A program made the translations under genes and the position numbers. 64,000 nt of DNA from Astragalus membranaceus (lineage: Eukaryota > Streptophyta > Magnoliopsida > Fabales > Fabaceae), in contig CM076847.1 in assembly GCA_039519185.1 (NCBI GenBank), forward strand, positions 50,599,708-50,663,707, given 5' to 3'. Below the pieces are notes generated by a model, which did no database searches, was not told where the DNA came from, and saw only the letters and a program-made list of their open reading frames with translations. Below, in pieces: positions 18,680 to 29,348 of this stretch (the first letter of the stretch is position 1; each line of letters opens with the position of its first letter).

Positions 18680-21600
18680 TGTCGCACCCCGAAAAATCCT
18701 TGGAGGGATTTTTCTTCGCACAATGGGATTTTAGAGTCGCCACCAATATTTTTTAAAGGTAAAACATCGGAAAAACCTTTTTTGGAAAGCAATGGTCTTT
18801 GGAACCATTAGATTCGGGTTCGGGGGTCTAATTACGTATGGGGAAGGTATTAGCACCCCATAACGTCCCTTCAAAGAAGGGTTACCTTAATTAAATAAGT
18901 GATTTGCAAAGTTGATTCGGAAAAATGCTTTGTTTTTACCTCTTTTGTTGATGAATGACTTAATGAAAAATCTTTAGCTTTCGCGCTTGACGGAGAGTAT
19001 CCGCTCCTACGTATCTCCCGGTGCGATGGAGAATTCAAAGCAACGTAGTTCTTGTTTTTGAAAAATGTTTTATTTTGGAAAAGTGTTTGGTTTTTGAAAG
19101 GAAAAATGTTTTGGGTTTGTTGTTCTTGACGGAGAGTATCCGCTCCTACGTATCTCCCGGTGCGATGGAGAATTCAAAGCTACGTAGTTCTGGGTTGTCT
19201 AGAAAAAGGTTTTTGTTTTTTATCTTGTTTAATTGTGAAAATTGAGCTTTCATGATGATCAATTGAGCAAAGGCTCCAAGTGACCACCATTAGCACTCCA
19301 TTGTTAATAATCATGCAAGCAAAGGCTTCGCAAGACTACTAACAAAGTTTTTGATTTAGTGAAAATCTTTAGGAAAATTAGGCATTCATGATGATCAATT
19401 GAGCAAAGGCTCCAAGTGATCGCCACTAGTACCTCATTGTTAATAATCATGCAAGAAAAGGCTTCACAAGACTACTAACAAAGTTTTTGATTTAGTGAAA
19501 ATCTTTAGGAAAATTAGGCATTCATGATGATCAATTGAGCAAAGGCTCCAAGTGATCGCCACTAGTACCTCATTGTTAATAATCATGCAAGCAAAGGCTT
19601 CGCAAGACTACTAACAAAGTTTGATTTTGAAGAGTTTTCGCAATTGGATTGATTCTTGTTTAGGGAATGATTTTGATGCTTGAAAATGCTTTTGATTGAA
19701 AGTGGACCTAGACTACACACATTATGACACGATACATAGATAGGCAAGGAATGAACCCAAGTTGAACATTTTGGCAAAAATGCATGAATAGGCAAGAAAA
19801 TAAACCTAAGTTGCACATCTTATTGAAGATGCTAGGCAATGGGATGAACCTAACTAGGCATTTATGACACAATATGTGAATAGGCAAAGGCATTTCAAAG
19901 CACAAGTGATATCAAACTTCTAATGAATCACTTGCAAAACCCTAAGGATTTCACATCAACATTAGATATAAGCACCCATGTGGTATCCTTTTGATGTCAT
20001 CAATGTCTAATACATTTCTTCAATCAACCACATGGAAGGAATAAATTAAAAGGGGCATTTTCCTCATGCAAGATCATAGGCAAGTCTTAAGACTAAATTG
20101 ACAAGTATAGGCAATTAGGGTGTTGAATCCCTTTAGGTAATCTTTGACACTTGGGATATGCACAAGTTCATAGGTGTCAAATCCTCTTACCAAATCGTCA
20201 ACACAAAACCAAAAATTGTTTCAAAACAATTACTTATTTGCAAGACCAAAAGCATTTCAAAATGATTTATAAGTTGTTTTTGGTAATCAAAGCAATTGGT
20301 AAGGAAAAGAAACCTAAATTTGCATTCTTGTTCACTAGGAATCACAAAAGAAATTGAATCCTCTTAGGCAATCCTCAACACTTAAAGTGTGCATCAAAGC
20401 ACAAGTGAGAGTCCTCTTGCCAATCATCAACATAGGGCATGATTTGCAAGCAAATTCATGAGAACAACAAGTTTTAAGCAAACAAACATTATAATCAAGG
20501 TTCAATTCCAAGTAATTGCAAGATTAGACAACCAACTCATCAAAAATCTCATAAACCCTAATTTCTTTGAAACATGCGAAACTAACATACCCTAAATCTC
20601 ATTTTATTCATGGAAACACAAGATAATGCAAGAGAACAACATAGATTAAACTTTTGGCAAGGATTCACATGATCAAGCAAAGAAATGCATAACAATCACA
20701 CAAACCCTAATTTTCCTCTAATATGCGAAATGAAAAAAGCTTCAAATCATCATTTTATTCATGAAAACAACAAGAAATGAGTGAAATAACAACAACACAC
20801 AATTTATTCTAAAGGAGAGAAGCATTCCAAGCACCCAAGCCTCCCAAAGTGCTTGTCAAGATACTTGAAATACATCTCTCACTCAACAACAACAACTATG
20901 CTAACATTATGACATTAAAATGCAATGGGATGCCAAAATGAAGTGATGATTTACATCTTTGATGCTAAAATTGGAAGATGATGCTAGGTTTTAAAGTATA
21001 CCTCAACTCCAAGCTAGAATAAGGAAGGAAATGAGATAAAATGAATGCAAAACCCCTTTAATCTACTCTTCAATCTTCAACTTTGAACTTGATCCTTGAA
21101 TTTGAAGGTGAATCTTTGAGAAGAATGCAAGAAGGATGGAAGATTTAGTGTAGGAAAGGTGTTTTTATGGATGATTGAGTGAAGAAATTGAAAAAGATGA
21201 GGTGAGGGAGAGAGAGGGAATTCGGCTATGGAGAGGAGGAAGGAGAGGTTTTCGCAAAAAATGAACTTCCTCCTTGTATTTTGGGAGAGTAGGCTTATAT
21301 ATGGTCTTGGGTGAAATTAGGGTTAAGGGTAGAATAGGAATGGGATGTTCTATTTTAAGTAAGTTTGCAATTTCTTATGAAGGAGTGAGTGTGAGAGGAT
21401 GGTGTCATTTACAAAAAAGGGTATGAATCTACATGAGAGTGTGTGGGAATTAGGGATTTGTATGAAATGGGTAGGAATAAGGATAGTACAAGAATATTCT
21501 TAAGGAATAATTGTACAATAGAAAAGTGTGGAAGAAATTGTGGAGAGAGAGAGAGGGAATTCGGCTATGGAGACAAAAGTGGGGAGGGAAAATTGCTTCT

Positions 21601-22190
21601 CCTTTTTGGTCTTTTGTCTTATTGAGGACACTTTGAACTTTTTATTTGAATTTTGAATTTTTGGGCATGCAAATGATAGTGCACCTATTGAAAATGTGTC
21701 ACATATTTTTGGGCACCATAAAAATATCCCTCTAATTATTCATGACAATAAAAGTTGTCATTTAATAATCGGGGAATATTTAATGGTCATTTTTCAGCTT
21801 TCTTGTGCAATAAAAATGGGAAAAATGCCTTTTAATTATTTTGAACTAGGATTTTCTTCCAAAAAATTATACGAAAATTATCCTTGATAGAATAAATTGT
21901 ATTTTCATCCTTGACTTGGTTTAGTTCAAAAATAATTAACTTGCTCTCAATTGAAGTCCCACAGATATTGAAACATACACTATTTTATTCCCTAAAATTC
22001 TCAAAAATTAATAAAAATGTTTTTTTTACTGGCGCGTGCGCGTAATTCAAATAAAAATGCGAGATAGGGGACAAATACACATAAATGCCAAAGTCCATTA
22101 ACCTACCCAAATTATGAATTACCCTTATTGTTTTCATTTTTGTTTGAAAAAAAAGGTTTTGACTTGGGCGGACAAAATTAGGGTATGACA
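18680..22190 (-). repeat. 5' LTR of reverse Ogre-like element, 3.5 kb
   Basis: On the plus strand it runs from TGTCGCACC to GGGTATGACA; on the minus strand from TGTCATACCCTAATTTTGTC to GGTGCGACA. The start resembles the first element's LTR (TGTAATACCCTAATTTTGTC). It contains two copies of a 149-nt-spaced unit (CGGAGAGTATCCGCTCCTAC at 18991 and 19139) and a 136-nt tandem repeat. The duplicate LTR is at 51819-55328 with few differences. Confidence 0.88.
19247..19622. repeat. 136-nt tandem repeat, about 2.8 copies, within the LTR
   Basis: CATGATGATCAATTGAGCAA recurs at 19251, 19387 and 19523. Units end with AAAATCTTTAGGAAAATTAG. The same array is present in the duplicate LTR near 52390-52760. 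Confidence 0.9.
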
Positions 22191-22578
22191 ATGATACTCC
22201 CCCTATCATGATGCTCCCCCTGTTTTATTGACTCGATGCAAAGTATGCACGGTGACGAGGCTATCACAATTTTATATGCTCATTCTATATGCTTAATGCA
22301 ACACTATATTTCTCCCCCTTTTTGTCATTATCAAAAGGGTCGACATATGACAAGATTTGCGAATCGAAACAGCATTTGTTTCATTCAAATAGAAGAGGAA
22401 TCAATGATTCCAAGTTCTCTTCGAATCAATGCTTCCAAGTTCTCTGCGAAGTATGGTCTGACTATTATCCAAACTCCTATTTTCTTCTCACTATCGTCTT
22501 CGGGGCCTGCGTATTCTCTGTGAAAAGATATCCGGTTGCTTGGTTCGATATCGAGTTTTTATGGAGATTGGTTTGGAG
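22191..22578. other. Stretch without a recognised feature
   Basis: 388 nt between the reverse LTR and the hAT MITE. It contains ACTCCCCCTATCATGATGCTC and TCTCCCCCTTTTTGTCATT, phrases often seen in retroelement flanks. Its last 8 nt (GTTTGGAG) are the MITE target site. No gene. Confidence 0.5.
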
Positions 22579-23251
22579 TAGGGGTGTTCGCAGTGCGGTT
22601 TGGTTCGGTTTTGAGACAAAAAGTGAACCGAACCGCAAGGTAAAACTACATGCGGTTTGGTTTGGTTCGGTTGGCTTCCTAAAGTAAAACCGAACCAAAC
22701 CAAACCAAACTAATGTGGTTTGGATTGGTTCGGTTGGTTCGGTTTTTTCCAAGACAAAACATAATTTAAAACGAAGTTTGAATTAACTAACATAAAAAAT
22801 GGCTAACAAAAATATTTAAGAAAAAATCTACTCAAATATATGTAGTATATAAATTGCACACTTTTAATTCTTTCATGATAGCTAAGACAATGTTTAAACA
22901 AATTTGAAATAAATATTTTATTATAATTTTTAAATATAGCATAACAATATGGATTGTTTGAAAGTGAGTTAAAGAATTAATTGGATTTGGGCTAGTAAGT
23001 GAGTGAGAGTTGGGTTTTAGTTGCATTTGGGCTACTAAGTTAGTAAGAAAGATTGTAAGTCAATAAGTCTTAGTGTTACTTGCGGTTTGGTTTGGTTTCT
23101 GTAATCAAAACCGTGAACCAAACCAAACCGCTCGGTGCAATGAGAAAGAGAACCGAACAGAACCAATAAGAAGTGGTTTTTTGCAGTTTTCGGTTTGGTT
23201 TAGTTCGGTTTGCGGTTTTCTATTGGTTTGGTTTGATTTTGAACATCCCTA
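22579..23251. mobile_element. hAT-type MITE, 673 bp
   Basis: Flanked by the 8-bp target-site duplication GTTTGGAG (22571-22578 and 23252-23259). Termini TAGGGGTGTTC and, inverted, TAGGGATGTTC. Both subterminal regions are dense in GGTTTGGTT/AACCAAACC and GGTTCGG/CCGAACC motifs in both orientations. Middle is AT-rich and noncoding. Eight-bp duplications are the rule for hAT. Duplicate at 55717-56389. Confidence 0.85.
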
Positions 23252-24225
23252 GTTTGGAGACAGGGTGGCGATAAAAGTGGGCATTGAGGAGGCAACTTCT
23301 TTCAGGCATGATGCTTGGTTGGGGTTACAACCCCTTAGACTGGCGTTCAATAGAGTTTTCTGATTTCTATCCGACAGAAGGGGAGTGTTGCAGAGTTTGG
23401 CAGTTGGGTAGGGGATTCATGGGTTTGGAGCCTTCCTTGGACGAGTCACTTGAGAGGGACCTTCTAGAACTTCTATCCCCTATTTCCTTGACTCGGGATG
23501 TCATTGGCTAGTTGTGGCAGGGTGATGTGTTTGGAGTATTCACAGTTCAATCAGCTTACGCGGGGCATATGGAGGCTTCTTCTACAATGGTTGGCTTCTC
23601 TGAGGATCTGATAGCGGTTTTAGGTTTGCTTTGACGAAACTTTTTCCCGCCCAAAGTTATTGCCTTCTCGTGACAGCTCCTTTTGGATAGAGTTTTCACT
23701 CGTCTGAACCCGATCCGACCGAGGGTGATTTTGGATCCCTCTTTTGCCTCCTTTGGGCTGTGTGGGGCCCTAGAGGAGTCTGCCCGACATCTGTTTATGA
23801 GGTGTTCATTTGCCCATAAGGCGTGGTGTGCGATTTTACAGTGGTTAGGCTGGGAGCTTCTAATGCCACTAGATCTTTTCCTCCTTTTCTGCTCATTTGG
23901 TAGAGGGGCAAGGGAGAAAAGGAGTTTGATCTTGATTTGGCATACAGTCGTTTGGACTCTTTGGAGTCGTGTAATGAGTCTTTTCAGGAAAAAAGCCGGA
24001 TTTTTATTTGGTTATCCATAGAGTCAAATCTCTTTCTTTGAGCTGATTTTTGGCTAGGTTGAATGTTCCTCAATGCCTTTACTACGAGTGGCACGTGGCC
24101 CCCTTATTATGTATTAGACAGAGATAGTTTTTGCGGCTGTTATTGTTGTGTACATGGGTTAGGGCACCCCTTGTGTCCTGATTTGGATATACACATATAC
24201 TGTGTTTTGCTTTTCAAAAAAGAAA
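23252..24225 (+). pseudogene. LINE (non-LTR retrotransposon) 3' remnant with zf-RVT region
   Basis: Decayed coding region of a plant LINE. Conceptual translation in several frames gives the C-terminal part of the ORF2 type: EATSFRHDAWLG near 23290, then at 23683-24021 CGALEESARHLFMRCSFAHK-AWCAILQWLGW, the zf-RVT zinc-finger region after reverse transcriptase. Several stops and frameshifts break it. The end near 24210-24225 (TTGCTTTTCAAAAAAG) looks like a LINE 3' end. The hAT MITE sits at its left edge. Not functional. Duplicate at 56390-57363. Confidence 0.75.
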
Positions 24226-24261
24226 TATTAGTTGCATATGTAATGAGTCGAAATTGATCTG

Positions 24262-24345
24262 TCATTCGAACAAAACAAACACCGAGAGAATCGAACTGCG
24301 TACGTTGCACAAGATGGCGAACAACACTATGACACCGCACCCAAC
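24262..24345 (-). mobile_element. tRNA-derived SINE-like fragment
   Basis: The minus strand has a Pol III B-box-like AGTTCGATTCT (24287-24297) about 40 nt after a weak A-box-like GGTGTCATAGTG. No clear ends or poly(A). It could also be a decayed tRNA. Duplicate at 57400-57483, where a 9-nt insertion follows. Confidence 0.35.
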
Positions 24346-24939
24346 TCACAAAAAATCTCAAAACTATGTGATTAGCACTTATTTAGATAATATTAAAGAA
24401 AAAACCGATGCCGAAGGTTGATTTCAGGTCAAAAAAAATGACTCATAATCACCCCCTCTTCTATGGGTGAAGAAGAAAATAAGTTAGAAAGAAAATGAAG
24501 TTTCTCTCACTTAAAACAAACTAGTGACAGCTCAAAATTTTGAATCGTTTCAAACGAGAAAAAGCTATATATTATGCTGCCATGTGCTAGGTTAGCCACT
24601 AAACAAATACTAAAGATAAACTATTATATCATGAGTAAATGTATTGAAAAATGGGAAATGGGAATCATATCAAACTACAAAAAGCCATATGGTATTATTA
24701 TATTACCATGTGCTCGGGTTAGTCAGTAAACAAATCCTACTACTAAAGACTATTTTTCTTTAATACTAAAGACATTTAAAACAGGATCCGATCCGATTTT
24801 GATGGGAGGAATCAACAACAAATTAATCAATGGTCTAATTACGGACGTTTAAATATACCTTTAAATAAACAAGGTGCCGTTCTTACACATTTGAAGACCA
24901 TTGGATCTAATTACGGACGAAAGAGAGATTCAAATATTA
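24346..24939 (+). promoter_or_regulatory. Upstream region of CYP88D copy 1
   Basis: 594 nt before the P450 start. AT-rich; an imperfect direct repeat (CCATGTGCTAGGTTAGCCA at about 24589 and CCATGTGCTCGGGTTAGTCA at about 24709, both followed by TAAACAAAT) is the only clear structure. TCTAATTACGGACG occurs at 24834 and 24905. No convincing TATA box was fixed. Confidence 0.4.
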
Positions 24940-26787
24940 ATGGAAGTATACTGGTATTGGGTTTCTGCAGCCACTTTGTTGGCATGCTACATCTTTGTAA
25001 ACAAAGTTGTAAGGAATTTGAATGGTTGGTATTATAATCTAAAGTTTAGAAACAATGAACATCCACTACCTCCTGGTGACATGGGATGGCCTCTTATTGG
25101 CAATCTTTTATCCTTCTACAAACATTTCTCATCAGGTCACCCTGACTCTTTCATCGACAACTTTGTTCTAAGGTATGTCTTCATTTTTATCTATACCTTT
25201 TTATCAAAAAAAATAAATATCGAAAGCAGCCATTTTAGTTATTAAATGTGATTATTGTCTTTATAGTTCCTAAATATATGTTTCAGATATGGACGAACCA
25301 GTATTTACAAGACTCACTTGTATGGAAGTCCTAGCATCATTGTGTGTGCACCTGATATGTGTAAGAGAGTGTTGGCAGATGACGTGAACTATAAGCTTGG
25401 TTATCCAAAAGCTGCCTCAGAACTGGCACAAAATAGGCACATGGGTGGTGCAGATCATAGGCGTTTTAAACGCCTAGTTACTGCTCCTATTTCTGGTCAA
25501 AATGCATTAGCGATGTACCTAGAAAGCATTGAAGACATTATGACCAATACATTAGAAGAGATGTCCAGTAGGAAACACCCGGTTCGATTCTTGGAAGAGA
25601 TGAAGAAGATCTCTTTTGAAGTCATCTTTCATATTTTTGTGGGATCTTGCGATAAAGGAATCATTACAAAGTTTGTAGATCTATTTGACATTGTGTTTGT
25701 GGGCATGTTTTCTCTCTCCATTAAGGCACCGGGATTTGCTTTCAACAAAGCAGTCGAGGTATTATATTATAAAGACACCGGGCTTTCCTACGTATTTGTT
25801 TTTTAGGGTTGTGTTTCTTTTTAAATAATAACTATGGTATTATATTTTCTTATTGTAGTCGTTGCGATTGCGGCCATTGTGGTCGCTGCGACGCGCATTG
25901 CTTCCATTGGGGTGTAAATTAAATTTAAATACGCACAAAACATTATTGTTTATGACTTACCTTTAAAGTCATACATCTCCCATTTTATCTCTAAAATCTC
26001 ATATCTCCAATATTAGCAACTCATTATAACTTTAAAAAATTTCTAGGTCTTTAAAGGTCTCTTTAAGCTATAGTTTTTAGAAAGAGGAAGATAAAAAATT
26101 GTTTCCTGTGACAACTGTAAAGTGCATTGCGGTCTCATGCGGTCTGTTGCGACCTGATGCGGCTGAGTGCATCCGTTGCGATCATTGCGGCGTTGTGATG
26201 CGAATTTTCCTGTGATTTGTAAACACACACTTCAATTGCGGTCTGATGCCAGTTCGACACCGCTGCAACAACAATATTTTATAATGCGGCAGCATCACGT
26301 GATGTGGTCCGCAATTTGAAACCATGGTAGGGAACTTAGTGACAATCATTTGTCTTATTTTGTTACTTATAATTTTTATTTGTATTATATTTTTTTATTT
26401 AGATTTTCCTTTTCTCTTTCATGATGGATGTGGTACTCAAGTTTTCTACTTCTAATTGTTATTGTTCTTGTTGTGAATATATGTGTGTGAATTGCTAATT
26501 TTACTTTGCATGCATGGTTTTAGGCACGTAAGGAGCTTGCAAAAATAATTCAATATTTCATTGACGAAAGGAGATTGATGATAAAAAATGGTCAAACGAG
26601 TGAAAAGAAATATCTTCTAGATATTCTCTTGGAACTTGATTATGAGAATGGTAAAGGAGTGGAGGATGTAGATATTATTAACTTCTTCATAAGTATTCTA
26701 TTGGCTGGTCATGAATCCACAGCAACGGGGATGATGTGGTCAATTACATATCTTACTCAGCATCCACATTTTTTGAAGAAAGCCAAG
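24940..26787 (+). CDS. CYP88D: CYP88D-like cytochrome P450, copy 1, exons 1-3
   Basis: N-terminal two thirds of an ER-bound P450 of the CYP88 family. Exons: 24940-25172, 25287-25758, 26524-26787; all introns GT-AG and phases fit (2, 0, 0). The start MEVYWYW at 24940 gives the usual N-terminal membrane anchor; the open frame extends 13 codons upstream without another ATG. Visible family marks: proline-rich hinge PLPPGDMGWPLIG, YGRTSIYKTHLYG, KLGYPKA, and I-helix AGHEST in exon 3. Known relatives include KAO (gibberellin pathway) and CYP88D6 (beta-amyrin 11-oxidase of licorice); resemblance is strongest to the latter, so a triterpenoid oxidase is inferred. The remaining exons lie 15.7 kb away, past two insertions in intron 3. 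Confidence 0.88.
25850..26326. mobile_element. Possible MITE or element remnant in P450 intron 2
   Basis: Intron 2 contains a segment rich in GCGGCCATTGTGGTCGCTGC, TGCGGTCTGATGC and GCGGCAGCATCACGTGATG motifs in AT-rich surroundings. Composition is foreign to the intron, but no clean terminal repeats or target duplication were found. Present in copy 2 as well. Confidence 0.35.
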
Positions 26788-26834
26788 GTAAATTAAGTTG
26801 AGTCCTTAAATCACACTACTACAAAAAAGGCCTT

Positions 26835-27205
26835 TTGAATCGGTTATTTGGCACATTTAGAGTCGGTTATTTGCCGATTCTAATACTGCCGATTCTAAAG
26901 GTGATAACATTTAGAATCGGTTAAATAACCGATTCCAAATAGGTAATTCCGAATCGGTTGTTGTAAAACCCGATTCCAAAACGTATCTCTGACAACAAAA
27001 TACAAAGCCAAACAGGGATCTTTTGAATCGGTTATATAAACAACCGATTCCAAATGTCCAAATAACAGACATTTTGAATCGGTTGTTTATATAACCGATT
27101 CAAAAAAACAGTCAATTAGAATCGGTTATATAAACAACCGATTCAAAATGACTATTTATTTAGACATTTTGAATCGGTTGTTTATATAACCGATTCAAAA
27201 TGACT
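26835..27205. repeat. CACTA subterminal repeats, left
   Basis: At least six GAATCGGTT…AACCGATTC palindromic or paired motifs, some with TATATAAACA or TTTATATA between the arms. In En/Spm such repeats bind the TNPA protein; that role is inferred here. Confidence 0.85.
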
Positions 27206-27621
27206 GAAGCATGTTAGAAGCTTTTGCCTGTTTATTTTGTTCCCATTTTTTTTCCAATCACCTAATAACAATTCAATTGAAAAACTTCATATTCAGCAAC
27301 TTCATATTTCCTGAAACTAATTACAGCAACTAAATGTGCAACTAATTCATGAAACTTCATATTTTCTTCCCATTGAAAAACTTCATATTCAGCATCTATA
27401 TATACACCATCAGCTAAAACATGAAACTAAATACATGTCTTTCAATTCAGCAACTATACACCAAATTCAGCAACTATACACCATCAACTAAATACACGTG
27501 TGCAACTAATTCAGCAACAAATTCAGCAACTAATACATGATACATGACATATATATATCAAACTTGTTAAATACCTACAGCAACTAATTCAACTAAATGT
27601 GCAACTAATTCAGCAACTAAT

Positions 27622-29317
27622 TCAACATATATTTCCTGCTGGACGAATCTGCAAATAAAATTCCGCCCAAAGCTTGCGGACCTCCAAAATTTCCTTATGA
27701 GTGTATGCCTTTTGGTTATCAAATACCTACAAAAGGTCCATAAAAAAACTCAGCACAATGAGAACTAAAAGACACAGTATTAAAGAAACACTGAACCTAT
27801 ATCCAGATTTAGCCCAGAATTTTACCCTAACTTGTGAGACCTATAACTCGAGGTACACAACTCCAAATTCAACCAAACCGGTGCCAAAATGACCAGAATT
27901 AAGTCTAGTTTCTAAATCAATAGCCCTCATAATTTTTGGATTAACAGAACACTACCAGTTTCAAAAAGACCTAACCTATGTCCAGATTTCCCAAAACAGT
28001 GAGTTTAACATCAAAATCACTCAATTTGACACCAAATTTCGTCCAGTATTATGATGTCTAGTTTCTTACTATGTTTTTAGATTTACAAAACAATAGGCCA
28101 ATTAGTACAGTATTAAAGAAACAAACAGATTGGTTCTCAGGTTTGACAGTTTCTGTCCTTCAACTTCAAACAACCCTAAATTGACCAAAACTTAACCAAA
28201 TAATACGGGACCTGAGCTAAAACTGAAGAAAATTATGTCTAGTTTACAATGGAATAAGAATAGTTCAAAACGGAGTTGAATTGAAAACACCACAACCGAA
28301 ATACTGAACATATACCCAGATTTAGCCCAGAATTTTACCCTAACTTGTGAGACCTATAACTCGAGCTACACAACTCCAATTTCAACCAAACCGGTGCCAA
28401 AATGACCAGCATTAAGTCTAGTTTCTAAATGACTAACCCTCATAATTTTTGGATTAACAGAACACTACCAGTTTCAAAAAGACCGAACCTATGTCCAGAT
28501 TTCCCAAAACAGTGAGTTTAACATCAAAATCACTCAATTTGACACCACATTTCGTATAATATCATTAAAACTATTACATACCTCCTCCCATAAGTTTATG
28601 ATACTGGCATTCACAATCGTCATCATATACTTCATCACAAAGTACCCACAATGATACCTATTTTGTTGTCGTGCCACCTACACATATACAAACTTAGCTT
28701 CAGCACCATTGAATATAACTCCTATCACTCAGCAAAGAGTAATGACTACAGTAAATTATGCTTATTTACCTTAGGGAGCAACCATATGGTGTCCAGTGTA
28801 GAATTCATTGCTCTAATAACATCAAAAGTTAATAATAATTAATTTTAAAAAATTTATCATAGTTAAAATATTACAATGTAAACAATGGTAAACAATTAAC
28901 CACTTACTTGTTAATCATGTCTTTGATTCTTTTGGCTGGTTTTTTACCATCTGAACACATCCAGACAACAGTATTTTGCTCGGGGACCAAGACAATCAGT
29001 TGCCAATGGTCTCTGCAATATTGGTAAATATAATAATATGTAAGAAAAGAAACTAACAAAGGAAACTAGCATATAATAATATGTAACAAAGAAACTAACA
29101 AATAATATGCAACTACGTACTCATTGCAAAGCGGAGCCAAATATACTTTCTTATGATTGCTGGCCATTTTGTTTTGAATATAGGCAGAAACAATGCTTGG
29201 GGAAGAGCCCTTCAATGTAATCTTATATGGACACATAAATCCATATAAGTCACCAACACTCCTTTCAGCACATTTACGATGTAGATATCTGTTAGCACGT
29301 AAAAACAATTTTATCAA

Positions 29318-29348
<31 letters not shown>

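Larger units (their letters stand above)
16917..26813. repeat. Segmental duplication, block A of copy 1
   Basis: From ATGACTTTACAAATGATG this block is collinear with 50053 to about 59960 (offset 33136-33147). It covers the interior and LTR of the reverse retroelement, hAT MITE, LINE remnant and CYP88D exons 1-3. Only scattered substitutions and small indels are visible. Collinearity is then broken by the CACTA element. Confidence 0.95.

Noticed and set aside
22477..22752. Open frames rich in EPTEPNQT / VWFGSVGF near the hAT MITE
   Set aside because: They translate the GGTTCGG/AACCGAAC subterminal repeats of the MITE, in both directions.
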